Of a stretch of 64,000 nt of DNA, positions 54,524 to 62,556 are shown piece by piece. The notes under the pieces are model-generated. The model did not search any database. It was given only the letters and a program-made list of their open reading frames with translations, and had not been told where the DNA came from. The position numbers and the translations under genes are program-made. Numbering within the stretch: the first letter of the stretch is position 1; each line of letters starts with the position of its first letter. The stretch is from Microbacterium sp. Root180 (GTDB taxonomy: Bacteria; Actinomycetota; Actinomycetes; Actinomycetales; Microbacteriaceae), in assembly GCF_001428485.1 (NCBI RefSeq), contig NZ_LMHS01000005.1:1-64000 (forward strand), written 5' to 3'.

Positions 54524-55897
54524 GTGACACTTCCGATGGAACCGCCCCAGACGGTGGCTCTTCTGGACGCCCGCTACCAGCTTCATGAGCGCGTCGGCGA
54601 GGGCGGGATGGCCACGGTGTACCGAGCCGAGGACACGTTTCTCGGACGCATTGTCGCCATCAAGCTGCTGAGGAATGAGGCGGAGGTGCTGGCCTCTCCG
54701 GTGCGCGCGCATCGGGAAGTCAGCGCGCTCGCCCGACTCAATCACCCCTCCCTCGTGACGTTGTTGGAGGCGAACCTCGCTCCCGGCGATTGTCGCTACC
54801 TGGTGATGGAGTACATCGACGGCCCCAACCTCTCCCGGTTCCTGAGGGACGGGCCACTCTCGATGGCGCAGGTGGCGCACCTGGCCCGCGAATTGGGTTC
54901 CGGACTCGCGGTCGTTCATGCCGCCGGACTGGTGCATCGCGATATCAAACCGTCGAACATCCTCCTCGCTCCCGCCCCGCGACCCGACACCTTCTTCCGG
55001 GTGAAGCTCGCCGACTTCGGGCTCGCGCAGCTGGCGGATGCGACATCCGTCACCACTCCGGGAATGGTGACGGGTACAGCGGCCTACCTCGCGCCGGAGC
55101 AGGTCCGAGGTGAGGCCAGCTCAGCAGCCTCGGACACCTACGCGCTCGGCCTGGTTCTCCTTGAAGCCCTGACCGGGGAGCGAGCGTTCGGGCACGCGTC
55201 GGGAATCGGCGCCGTCATGGCGAGGCTCTTGGAGCCGCCCGCCATCCCGAGCGACGTCGACCCCGGTTGGGCGGATCTGGTCAGACGAATGACCCTGTCC
55301 GACCCGACGGCACGCCCCACGGCTCTCGAGGTCCTGGACACCGTCTCGACGCTGCCCGCGAGCGCCGCCCGCCCCGCATCGACCGCTGTGCTCCCGCAGT
55401 CGGTGGTCCCGGCCGACACTGCACCCATGCGCCGTCGCCCGGTTGCACCGACGCCCACCCAAGTCGCTCGCCGCCGCCATCGTCCGGGGGCATGGATCGG
55501 CGCCGGCGCGGCAGCATCCTTCTTCGCGGTCGCGTTGGTGTGCATCCCGGGCATGGTGGCGGGATCGACCGGCACGACGCCCGCCCCGCGTCTCGTTGTC
55601 GACCGTCTCGCCGAAGAAATGGCCCTGAACCCCGCGCTGTCCCCGGCAACTGTCGAGCTTGCCTCGGACACCCCATCCTCGAACGAGGTCGTCGATCCCG
55701 GCTCGGTGACACGAACCGACACTGACCCGCTCAAGGTCGAGCACGGGCCGAAGCCGAAAGACGACGAGCCGAAAGCGGAGCCCGAAGTCGAGCCGAAGCC
55801 CAAGAAGAACGAGGCAGTCGACGGGCCCGCCCAGCGGGAGCCCGCGAACGGCAAGCCCGCAGATGCCGCGAAGGAGCGCGGGAACCGCGACAGGTAG
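54524..55897 (+). CDS. Transmembrane serine/threonine protein kinase without PASTA domains
   Basis: A 457-residue Hanks-type kinase: GEGGMATVY loop (25-33), K47 in AIK, catalytic HRDIKPSN with D140, DFG with D164, APEQ. A single membrane helix lies at about residues 325-347, followed by an external tail of about 110 residues that becomes highly charged (Lys/Glu/Pro/Asp-rich) and has no PASTA repeats or other known sensor. The GTG at 54524 has GGAGG at 8-nt spacing; the frame extends upstream without kinase features. Targets are unknown. Confidence 0.93.
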   Translation: MTLPMEPPQTVALLDARYQLHERVGEGGMATVYRAEDTFLGRIVAIKLLRNEAEVLASPVRAHREVSALARLNHPSLVTLLEANLAPGDCRYLVMEYIDGPNLSRFLRDGPLSMAQVAHLARELGSGLAVVHAAGLVHRDIKPSNILLAPAPRPDTFFRVKLADFGLAQLADATSVTTPGMVTGTAAYLAPEQVRGEASSAASDTYALGLVLLEALTGERAFGHASGIGAVMARLLEPPAIPSDVDPGWADLVRRMTLSDPTARPTALEVLDTVSTLPASAARPASTAVLPQSVVPADTAPMRRRPVAPTPTQVARRRHRPGAWIGAGAAASFFAVALVCIPGMVAGSTGTTPAPRLVVDRLAEEMALNPALSPATVELASDTPSSNEVVDPGSVTRTDTDPLKVEHGPKPKDDEPKAEPEVEPKPKKNEAVDGPAQREPANGKPADAAKERGNRDR

Positions 55898-55976
55898 ACC
55901 TCGGACCAGTCGTCGACCTAGTCGTCTGGCGCTCACCTCTTGGCTTTTCGGGGTCGACCCACGCGCCCGCTGACTC

Positions 55977-57281
55977 CTATTCGTAGCGGAGTGAGTCGAC
56001 CGGGTCCGCGCGTGCTGCGCGCGCGGCCGGCAAGGTGCCGGCGAGGAAGGCGATGAGCATGACCACGACGATGATCCCGACGATCGACAGCGGGTCGAAG
56101 GCGATGATGGTGAGTCCGGGCAGGTCCGCCAGCAGAGAGGTCGAGAGGGCGGAGCTGAGCGCTGACCCGGCGAGCATCGCGATCGCGACTCCGATGGCGC
56201 TGCCGAGGAACCCGATGAAGGCCGCTTCGAGGCTGAACAGGCTGAAGACGCGACCGTTGCCCATGCCCATCGCCTTCATCAGTCCGATCTCACGGGTGCG
56301 CTCCTGCACCGACATGAAGAGCGTGTTGACGATGCCGAAGCTCGCGGCAAGGAGCGCGATGATGGCGAAGGCGTTCAGCACGAGCACGATCCCGTCGATC
56401 ACCGTCTTGAACAGGCCGAGCTGGTCGGCGACGGTCGACCCGGTGAAGCCGGCGTCGGCGAGGCGGTCCTTGAGCGCGGCGACCTCGTCGTCGGTGGCGG
56501 CGGGGTCGAAGAAGACGCTCGCCTGTGCGTAGCGCTCCACGTCCTCGGCGGGCAGGCCGATGTTCTGCGCGGCGTAGAGTTCATCGCTGAGCGCCGTGTT
56601 CGGAAGCATGCTCGCTCCCGTCGGGGTGGCCAGGCCCTCCTCTGCGATGCCGACGACCGTCGCATCGACGACGTGCTGCGTGCGCTCGGCATCCGTGATC
56701 GTGATCGACACTGTCTGCCCGATCGCACTCTCGGCGTCGTCGAAGCCCATCGGCTCGACGAAAGCGATCGGCAGCACCACCTGCGCCTCGGAGGAGCCGT
56801 CGTCGGGCGCGGCGCCCGACACCAGCTGGATCGTCTGCCCGGCGACGAGCGTCCCGACGCCGATCACGAACTTCGTGCCGTCGCCGGCCTGGATGTAGTC
56901 GGGAGTGATCGAGAGCGTCGGCACGACGTCGGTCACGCCCTCGATCCCCGCGACGGTCTCGAGGTCCTCAGGGGTGAGGGCCACGACCGTCGTGCCGGGA
57001 GGGCCGGGCTGGCCGCTGGCGATGGCGTCCGGGTTGTACTCGACGGGGTCGGTGGCATCGACTCCGGTCGCCCCTTCGGGAGTGTGCGTGACCGTCATGA
57101 CGTCGGAGGCGCCGATCGAGGCCACAGTGTCGTCGATGTACGCGTTGATGCCGGTTCCGAGTCCGCTGGTGAGCGTCAGGGTGAAGGCGCCGACGAAGAT
57201 GGCGAGGATCGTCAGAATCGTGCGGGTCTTGGAGCGGAAGGTGTTGGAGACGGCGGAGCCGATGAGGTCGACGGTTCTCAT
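55977..57281 (-). CDS. ABC transporter permease, MacB/FtsX type
   Basis: A 434-residue protein with one N-terminal helix (about 20-45), a large extracytoplasmic domain (about 50-290) and three C-terminal helices, the MacB/FtsX layout; the signature ERTREIGLMKAMGM and the end PVDSLRYE are typical. The ATG overlaps the ATPase stop by 4 bp. Such pairs usually export peptides or lipids or act as mechanotransmission devices. Confidence 0.92.
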   Translation of the reverse strand: MRTVDLIGSAVSNTFRSKTRTILTILAIFVGAFTLTLTSGLGTGINAYIDDTVASIGASDVMTVTHTPEGATGVDATDPVEYNPDAIASGQPGPPGTTVVALTPEDLETVAGIEGVTDVVPTLSITPDYIQAGDGTKFVIGVGTLVAGQTIQLVSGAAPDDGSSEAQVVLPIAFVEPMGFDDAESAIGQTVSITITDAERTQHVVDATVVGIAEEGLATPTGASMLPNTALSDELYAAQNIGLPAEDVERYAQASVFFDPAATDDEVAALKDRLADAGFTGSTVADQLGLFKTVIDGIVLVLNAFAIIALLAASFGIVNTLFMSVQERTREIGLMKAMGMGNGRVFSLFSLEAAFIGFLGSAIGVAIAMLAGSALSSALSTSLLADLPGLTIIAFDPLSIVGIIVVVMLIAFLAGTLPAARAARADPVDSLRYE

Positions 57282-57976
57282 GCGGCAACCGCCGCCGAGT
57301 CCTCGACCAGCAGGCCATCGCGGATGAAGAGGCGGCGATCGCATCGAGCAGCGAGTTCATCATCGTGGGTCACGACGATGAGGGTGATGCCGTTCTCGCG
57401 GTTCAGTGCGAACAGGATGTCTTCCACGATCGCGCCGGTAGTCGTGTCCAGATTCCCCGTCGGCTCGTCGGCGAAGATCACCCGCGGGTTGTTCACCAGT
57501 GCGCGCGCGATCACCGCGCGCTGCTTCTGGCCGCCGGACAGATTCACGGCCTTGTTCTTCGCCTTGTCATCGAGCTCCAGCTGCTCCAGCGCGGCGTGAC
57601 CACGGCGGCGTCGCTCGGAGCGGCCCACGCCGGCGATCTTGAGCGGGAGGATGACGTTCTCGAGGACGCTGGAGTTGCCGGTGAGGAAGAACTGCTGGAA
57701 CACGAACCCGAAGGTCTTGTTCCGCGTGCGATTGAGCCGTCCACCACGAAGCGTGGAGGTGTCGACGCCTTCGAGTTCGACCGTGCCGGACGTAGGGGCA
57801 TCGAGCAGCGCGAGCACGTGCATGAGCGTGGACTTTCCCGATCCGCTCTTGCCGACGATCGCGATGCTCTCGCCCTCGTGGATGTCGAAGCTCACTCCCT
57901 TGAGCGCGTCGAAGCGGTTCTGGCCTCGCCCATAGGACTTGTGCACGTCCCGGACTGAGATGAGCGGCGTGTTCAT
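57278..57976 (-). CDS. ABC transporter ATP-binding protein, MacB/LolD type
   Basis: A 232-residue ATPase: Walker A GKSGSGKST (about 42-50), Q-loop FQQFFLTGNSS, signature LSGGQKQR, Walker B VIFADEPTGNLD and the switch His in VVTHDDE. The ATG at 57976 has AGGAG upstream. It forms a unit with the permease at 55977 and should not be confused with the missing CUT1 sugar ATPase. Confidence 0.95.
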   Translation of the reverse strand: MNTPLISVRDVHKSYGRGQNRFDALKGVSFDIHEGESIAIVGKSGSGKSTLMHVLALLDAPTSGTVELEGVDTSTLRGGRLNRTRNKTFGFVFQQFFLTGNSSVLENVILPLKIAGVGRSERRRRGHAALEQLELDDKAKNKAVNLSGGQKQRAVIARALVNNPRVIFADEPTGNLDTTTGAIVEDILFALNRENGITLIVVTHDDELAARCDRRLFIRDGLLVEDSAAVAA

Positions 57977-58060
57977 TCGTCTCCTGGGGGCGAGCTGGCT
58001 TCCAGCATCCTGTTTCATCCGTCGCGAGTGACGTTCTCGATGGTAAGTAGCTCGGCGGAG

Positions 58061-58083
58061 TTTCGCTAGAGAAGCTAGCGAAA
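58061..58083. repeat. Perfect inverted repeat with CTAG core, unknown role
   Basis: TTTCGCTAG (58061-58069) and CTAGCGAAA (58075-58083) flank the 5-nt loop AGAAG. It lies downstream of the SRPBCC gene and upstream of the ABC pair. It is not followed by a U-tract on either strand, so operator or mRNA-end hairpin are both possible. Confidence 0.6.
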
Positions 58084-58097
58084 TCTGTAGGTTCCCC

Positions 58098-58559
58098 TCA
58101 GCGAATGTGCAGCGCGAGCGTTTCGAGGAGACCGCGCATGCCTTCTTCGCGCTGCGCGGCGTCTGCGTGGAAGGCGTCGAAGAAGACACCGTGCTCGACG
58201 TGCGTGAGGCGCGTGGCTCCGGGGACCGGCTCGAATTCGAACGTGGCGATCGAGGTCGACATGTGGATGCCGTCGAGCCACATGTCGTAGGTGCTCGCGA
58301 TGCGGACCTGGTCGACGATGTCGGTGTAGACGCCTTCGTAGCGCGAGACGGGGCCGCCGTGGAACTTCGCTTCGTCGATGTCGCGGCCGCCGACTCGGAA
58401 GTCGAACGCCCACGCGCGGCGATCGAAGGTGTCGCCGTCGCCGAACCACTTGCGCTTGCGGTCCTCCTCGGCGAACGCGCGCCACACGTGTGCGACGGGG
58501 GCGGGGTAGTCGCGCGTGAGCGTGAAGCTGGAGTGGGCGAGGCGGTGATCGTCGCTCAT
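58098..58559 (-). CDS. SRPBCC (AHSA1-like) domain protein
   Basis: A 153-residue START/Bet v1-like protein: opening LTRDYPAPVAHVWRAFAEEDRKRKWFG and closing GMRGLLETLALHI match the AHSA1 group. It overlaps the upstream dihydrofolate-reductase-like gene by 4 bp (ATGA) in an ArsR-led operon, an arrangement very common in actinobacteria. Ligand unknown. Confidence 0.92.
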   Translation of the reverse strand: MSDDHRLAHSSFTLTRDYPAPVAHVWRAFAEEDRKRKWFGDGDTFDRRAWAFDFRVGGRDIDEAKFHGGPVSRYEGVYTDIVDQVRIASTYDMWLDGIHMSTSIATFEFEPVPGATRLTHVEHGVFFDAFHADAAQREEGMRGLLETLALHIR

Positions 58560-59203
58560 CGTGCGAACGTCACGTGGATGGTGCCGCTCTCGGCGACGAC
58601 GGTCGTCACCGAGTGGGTGTGCTCGAGTCCCCGGAGGTCCTCCCACACGCGGTTGCCGCGGCCGAGGACGATCGGAGCGATCGCGACGTGGAGTTCGTCG
58701 ACGAGTCCCGCGCGCAGGAACTCGCGGGCGGTGCGGATGCCGCCGCCCACGCGCACGTCGAGACCCTCGGCGGCGTCGGTGGCCTCGGCGAGGACTTCCT
58801 CGATCGCTCCGCTGCGGAAGTGGAAGGTCGTGCCGCCGGCCATCTCGATGCGGGGACGCGGCGCGGAGTGCGTGAGGACGTAGACGGGGCAGCCGAAGGG
58901 CGGTTCGTCGCCCCACCACCCCTTCCAGCCCTCATCATCACGATTGGCGTGGAGCCCGAACATCGCGGCGCCCATGATCTCCGCCCCGACCCCCTCGAAG
59001 AAGGCGATCGCGTAGGAGTCATCGATTCCGGTCGTCCCGGCACCGGTCGTATCGCCGAAGACCTTGCGGCGGAATGTCCTCGTCGCCGCGTAGGCGGCGG
59101 TCAGCGGCCCCCAGTCCTCACCCATCGGATTGGCCACTGCGGGATCGGGGGCGGCGGTGTAGCCGTCGAGCGAAGCGAACAGGTCGATGCGAACGCGAGT
59201 CAT
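58556..59203 (-). CDS. Dihydrofolate reductase/RibD C-terminal family protein
   Basis: A 215-residue protein with the RibD-C fold: IDLFASLDGYTA at the start, EIMGAAMFGL, VYVLTHS and the NADPH-side VRVGGGIRTAREFL, ending in ELHVAIAPIVLG. It lies 1 bp after the ArsR stop. The family is widely fused or linked to ArsR and SRPBCC genes; its physiological reaction is not known. Confidence 0.92.
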   Translation of the reverse strand: MTRVRIDLFASLDGYTAAPDPAVANPMGEDWGPLTAAYAATRTFRRKVFGDTTGAGTTGIDDSYAIAFFEGVGAEIMGAAMFGLHANRDDEGWKGWWGDEPPFGCPVYVLTHSAPRPRIEMAGGTTFHFRSGAIEEVLAEATDAAEGLDVRVGGGIRTAREFLRAGLVDELHVAIAPIVLGRGNRVWEDLRGLEHTHSVTTVVAESGTIHVTFAR

Positions 59204-59204
59204 G

Positions 59205-59543
59205 TCAGGTCTCCTTCGGGAGGGTGCGAGCGAGGTGGATGCCGAGGCGGTCGGCGCGCTGCTCGGCCGGCGTCCTGAGCTCGTCGAGCCACAGGTGCAG
59301 GACGTCGAGTGCCCCGGGGCGGAGCGTCACCGTGCGCACCCGTCCCTGCTTGGTGGAGGTGATCACGCGAGCGGCCTCGAGGATGCGGAGGTGCTGGAGC
59401 AGAGAGGGCAGCGCCATCGAGAACGGCGCGGCCAGCTCCGACACCACCGCCGGCGACACCGACAGCCTCTCGACGATCGCGCGACGAGTAGGGTCCGCGA
59501 GGGCGCGGAGCACAGCATCCACATCCTCCGGATAGTTAGGCAT
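59205..59543 (-). CDS. ArsR family regulator, probably leaderless
   Basis: A 112-residue winged helix protein (ALADPTRRAIVERLS, LLQHLRILEAARVI). It lacks the metal-binding ELCVCDL motif of arsenic sensors, so it belongs to the non-metal group linked to SRPBCC genes. The ATG at 59543 is chosen because the predicted promoter puts the transcription start at this codon; a longer frame from 59579 would run through the promoter. Confidence 0.9.
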   Translation of the reverse strand: MPNYPEDVDAVLRALADPTRRAIVERLSVSPAVVSELAAPFSMALPSLLQHLRILEAARVITSTKQGRVRTVTLRPGALDVLHLWLDELRTPAEQRADRLGIHLARTLPKET

Positions 59544-59555
59544 ATACCTAACTAT
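59532..59555. promoter_or_regulatory. ArsR operator overlapping the start codon
   Basis: ATAGTTAGG (59532-59540) and CCTAACTAT (59547-59555) are perfect 9-bp arms around 6 bp. The start codon of the ArsR gene lies in the centre and the -10 box in the right arm, so binding would block initiation. Confidence 0.7.
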
Positions 59556-59579
59556 GCCACTGCCCGTCGGCTGAGTCAA
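59551..59579 (-). promoter_or_regulatory. Promoter of the ArsR operon
   Basis: On the minus strand TTGACT (59579-59574) and CATAGT (59556-59551) are 17 bp apart. Seven bases further lies the ATG, consistent with a leaderless transcript. Confidence 0.6.
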
Positions 59580-59614
59580 CCAGCGGGTGGGCGCCTGCCC
59601 TCATCTGTTCGTGT

Positions 59615-59635
59615 CTAGCGCGCCAGCTAGCGCGC
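59615..59635. repeat. Direct repeat of CTAGCGCGC
   Basis: CTAGCGCGC occurs at 59615-59623 and 59627-59635, a 12-bp period, in the gap between the ArsR and LacI2 genes. CTAG is normally rare in bacterial DNA. Role unknown. Confidence 0.5.
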
Positions 59636-59663
59636 GGCGGGCCCAGCCCACAGAAAGTCATCC

Positions 59664-59693
59664 TTGACAGGCTTCACTAACGCGAGTTAGCCT
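59664..59693 (+). promoter_or_regulatory. Promoter of the LacI2 gene
   Basis: A perfect -35 TTGACA (59664-59669) is followed after 18 bp by TAGCCT (59688-59693). The first LacI2 operator overlaps the -10, indicating autoregulation. Confidence 0.55.
59676..59691. promoter_or_regulatory. LacI2 operator O1
   Basis: ACTAAC-GCGA-GTTAGC: 5-bp complementary arms CTAAC/GTTAG with a central CG. It matches the site at 59707 in both arms and is 31 bp from it, centre to centre. Confidence 0.6.
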
Positions 59694-59706
59694 TCCTTCC
59701 GAGCCT

Positions 59707-59722
59707 ACTAACCCGTGTTAGT
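59707..59722. promoter_or_regulatory. LacI2 operator O2
   Basis: ACTAAC-CCGT-GTTAGT: perfect 6-bp arms around a 4-bp centre containing CG, the LacI-family hallmark. It lies downstream of the -10 box. Confidence 0.65.
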
Positions 59723-59752
59723 GCCGCTAACCCGCAGACGGAAGCACCACCC

Positions 59753-60769
59753 ATGTCGAAGACGACTCCCCGCCCGGTCACGATGAAGGACGTCGCGCGT
59801 CACGCCGGCGTTTCGCGCACGGCGGTCTCGCTGGTGCTGAACGGCAGGGACTCCGTCGCGCTCGCTGACGAGACGCGTGCCCGGGTCCTGGCCGTCGCAG
59901 CGGAGCTCGGCTACCGGCCGAACGCCGGCGCACGCGCGCTCGCGAATCAGCGAAGCGACTGGTACGGACTCGTCACCGAGATCGTGACGGCGCCGTTCGC
60001 GGTCGACATCATCAAGGGCGCGCAAGACCGCGCTCTCGTCGACCAGAAGTACCTGCTGATCGCATCGACCGAATCCGACCCCGCCGCCGAGACCGCGGTG
60101 ATCGAGCGGCTTCTCGAGCAGCGGGTCGAGGGTCTCCTCTATGCGGCGACGTGGCATCGCGCGGTGACCCTCCCCGACATCGCCCGTGAGGTGCCCACCG
60201 TGCTCGTGAACTGCTTCGATCGCGAGGGCCGGTTTCCCGCGGTCGTCCCCGACGAGCGCGCCGGCGGGCGCCGGGCCACGGAGCGCCTGCTGGCGGCGGG
60301 GCATCGCCGCATCGGGTTCGTCAACCTCGATCCCGGCATCCCGGCTGCCGTCGGCCGGCGAATCGGCTTCCACGAGACGCTGCGCGAGGCGGGCATCTCA
60401 GCCGACGAGAGCCTCGAGATCTCGGGGCACGCCACCGCCGACGGTGGCTACGACGCGGCATCCGCCCTCCTCGACCTGGCCGACCCGCCCACGGCGCTCT
60501 TCTGCGCCAACGACCGTATGGCGATGGGCGCCTACGACGCGATCAAGGAGCGCGGACTGCGCATCCCCCACGACGTTGCCGTCATCGGATTCGACAATCA
60601 GGAACTCATCGCTGCGTACCTGAGACCCGGACTGACGACGGTCGCGCTGCCCTTCGACACGATGGGCGCAAAAGGCGTGGAACTCCTCGCCGGCATCATC
60701 GCGGGTCAGTCGACCGCCACGCAAACCGTGACGGTCGACTGCCCGCTCCTCGAACGCGCGTCGGTGTGA
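59753..60769 (+). CDS. LacI family regulator (LacI2)
   Basis: A 338-residue LacI repressor: helix-turn-helix at about residues 9-30 (VTMKDVARHAGVSRTAVSLVLNG), hinge ELGYRPNAGARAL and sugar-binding domain with GFDNQELIAAYLRPGLTTV. It precedes an Opp-type importer by 58 bp in the same direction. Many actinobacterial regulators of this layout (CebR, BxlR) control cello- or xylo-oligosaccharide importers. Confidence 0.94.
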   Translation: MSKTTPRPVTMKDVARHAGVSRTAVSLVLNGRDSVALADETRARVLAVAAELGYRPNAGARALANQRSDWYGLVTEIVTAPFAVDIIKGAQDRALVDQKYLLIASTESDPAAETAVIERLLEQRVEGLLYAATWHRAVTLPDIAREVPTVLVNCFDREGRFPAVVPDERAGGRRATERLLAAGHRRIGFVNLDPGIPAAVGRRIGFHETLREAGISADESLEISGHATADGGYDAASALLDLADPPTALFCANDRMAMGAYDAIKERGLRIPHDVAVIGFDNQELIAAYLRPGLTTVALPFDTMGAKGVELLAGIIAGQSTATQTVTVDCPLLERASV

Positions 60770-60827
60770 CTGGACATCCCGTCCGACGCGCAGCCCCTGG
60801 CTTCAATGAAGAAAGGAACACCTCATC

Positions 60828-62495
60828 ATGACAGTTCACCGGAAAGCGGTGCTCATCGCCGCCGCATTCGCGGCGTCGGCGGCACTCGTGCTGACGGGCT
60901 GCAGTGGCGGCGGAAGCACTTCCGCCGACTCCTCGGACGGCACTCAGCTCCTCACGATTCCGCGCGAGGACATGGGAACGTTCGATCGCAACTTCAATCC
61001 GTTCTCGAACCCCGAGTTCCCGATGACGCAGCAGGCGATCTACGAGTCGATGCTCATATACAACCCGGCGGACGGCTCCACGACCCCCTGGCTCGCGACC
61101 GAATGGGAGGTGGCCCCGGACAGCATGGGGATCACCTACCAGCTGCGCGACGGCGTGAACTGGTCCGACGGCGAGCCGTTCACCGCCGACGACGTCGTGA
61201 TGTCGTTCGACCTGCAGCGTGAGATCCGCGGCGGCTTCGACTACATCGAGACCGTCACCGCGGTCGACCCGCTCACCGTGCAGTTCGACTTCAATCAGCC
61301 GTTCTCGCCCGCGCTGCTCGACATCGGGCAGCAGATCATCGCACCGGCCCACATCTGGAGCGAGGTCGAAGACCCCACGAAGTTCGCCAACGAGGAGCCG
61401 GTCGGCACCGGGCCCTACACCGAGGTCACCAGCTTCCAGGCGCAGTCCTTCGACCTCGGGAAGAACCCCGAGTACTGGCAGCCCGAGAAGCAGCAGATCG
61501 AGGGCATCCGCATGCTGGCATTCGCGGGCAACGACGGCGCGAACCTCGCCGCGGCCAACGGCGACGTCGACTGGGCGCCGCAGTTCATCCCCAACATCGA
61601 GGAGGCCTACGTCGCGAAGGACCCCGACAACCGGTTCTACTGGTTCCCGCCCACGGGTTCGATGATCAACTGGCAGTTCAACACCACGAAGGCGCCGTTC
61701 GACGACCCGGATGTGCGCAAGGCGCTCTCGATGGCCGTCGATCGTGAGCAGGTCACCGAAATCGGGATGCAGGGCTACACCTATCCGGCCGACTGCACCG
61801 GACTGAGCGGCTCGTACGACGCGTGGCGCGACGACGCGGTCGTCGAGTCGTGCACGTGGACGAACCGTGACCTGGAAGGTGCGGCGGACCTGCTGGATGC
61901 CGCGGGCATCACTCTCGGTGCCGACGGCACGCGCGTGCTGCCCGACGGCACGCCGTTCGCCTTCGACTTCTCGGTCGGCTCCACCTCCAGCGACTGGGTG
62001 TCGGTGGGCAATGTCATCTCGCAGAACCTCGCGGAGCTGGGCGTGACCGTCACCGTCGCCGCGAAGGACTGGGGCGACGTCGTGGCCGGGTACGAGAACG
62101 GCACGTTCGACTCCGGCATCGTCTGGAGCGCCAACGCGCCCACGCCGTACCAGTTCTATCGCGGCGTGATGGGGACCGAGACGGTCAAGCCGGTCGGCGA
62201 GCAGACGTTCGACAACTACCACCGCTACGGCAACCCCGAGGCCGACGCTCTGCTGGCAGAGTTCGCCGCGGCCTCCGACGAGGACGCGCAGCACGAGATC
62301 GCGAACCAGCTGCAGGCGCTCTTCGCCGAGGACGCTCCGGTCGCACCGCTGTTCCCCGGCCCCGAGTGGGGCGCGGCCAGCAATGAGCGATTCACCGGCT
62401 GGCCCACCGAGGACAACCCGTACGCGACGCTGTCGACGCGCTCGCGGACGACAGTCCTCGTCCTCACCACCCTCGAGCCGGTCACCGGCGGCTGA
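60828..62495 (+). CDS. ABC transporter substrate-binding lipoprotein, family 5 (peptide/oligosaccharide)
   Basis: A 555-residue family 5 binding protein: lipobox LTGC at about residue 25, then a large two-domain fold with ITYQLRDGVNWSDGEPFTADDVVMSF, the family signature, and YYWFPPTGS-type cleft residues (FYWFPPTGSMINWQFN). GAAAGGA is about 10 nt upstream. Family 5 proteins carry peptides or nickel, but versions next to LacI genes bind beta-gluco- or xylo-oligosaccharides; I favour a sugar. Confidence 0.92.
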   Translation: MTVHRKAVLIAAAFAASAALVLTGCSGGGSTSADSSDGTQLLTIPREDMGTFDRNFNPFSNPEFPMTQQAIYESMLIYNPADGSTTPWLATEWEVAPDSMGITYQLRDGVNWSDGEPFTADDVVMSFDLQREIRGGFDYIETVTAVDPLTVQFDFNQPFSPALLDIGQQIIAPAHIWSEVEDPTKFANEEPVGTGPYTEVTSFQAQSFDLGKNPEYWQPEKQQIEGIRMLAFAGNDGANLAAANGDVDWAPQFIPNIEEAYVAKDPDNRFYWFPPTGSMINWQFNTTKAPFDDPDVRKALSMAVDREQVTEIGMQGYTYPADCTGLSGSYDAWRDDAVVESCTWTNRDLEGAADLLDAAGITLGADGTRVLPDGTPFAFDFSVGSTSSDWVSVGNVISQNLAELGVTVTVAAKDWGDVVAGYENGTFDSGIVWSANAPTPYQFYRGVMGTETVKPVGEQTFDNYHRYGNPEADALLAEFAAASDEDAQHEIANQLQALFAEDAPVAPLFPGPEWGAASNERFTGWPTEDNPYATLSTRSRTTVLVLTTLEPVTGG

Positions 62496-62504
62496 GATAC
62501 GGGT

Positions 62505-62540
62505 CGTCCTGCTGCGTCGCCGCGGCGGCGCAGCAGGACG
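62505..62540 (+). other. Intercistronic hairpin after the binding-protein gene
   Basis: CGTCCTGCTGCG (62505-62516) pairs perfectly with CGCAGCAGGACG (62529-62540), with GC-rich pairing continuing inside the loop. The permease ribosome site AAGGAG starts 4 nt after the stem. Third example of this arrangement in the window. Confidence 0.75.
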
Positions 62541-62556
62541 GCCAAGGAGTCACACC

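Noticed and set aside
57278..57976. Possible shared ATPase for the sugar importers
   Set aside because: Length (232 residues), motifs and overlap with a MacB/FtsX permease place it in the export type; CUT1 ATPases are about 370 residues with a C-terminal regulatory domain.
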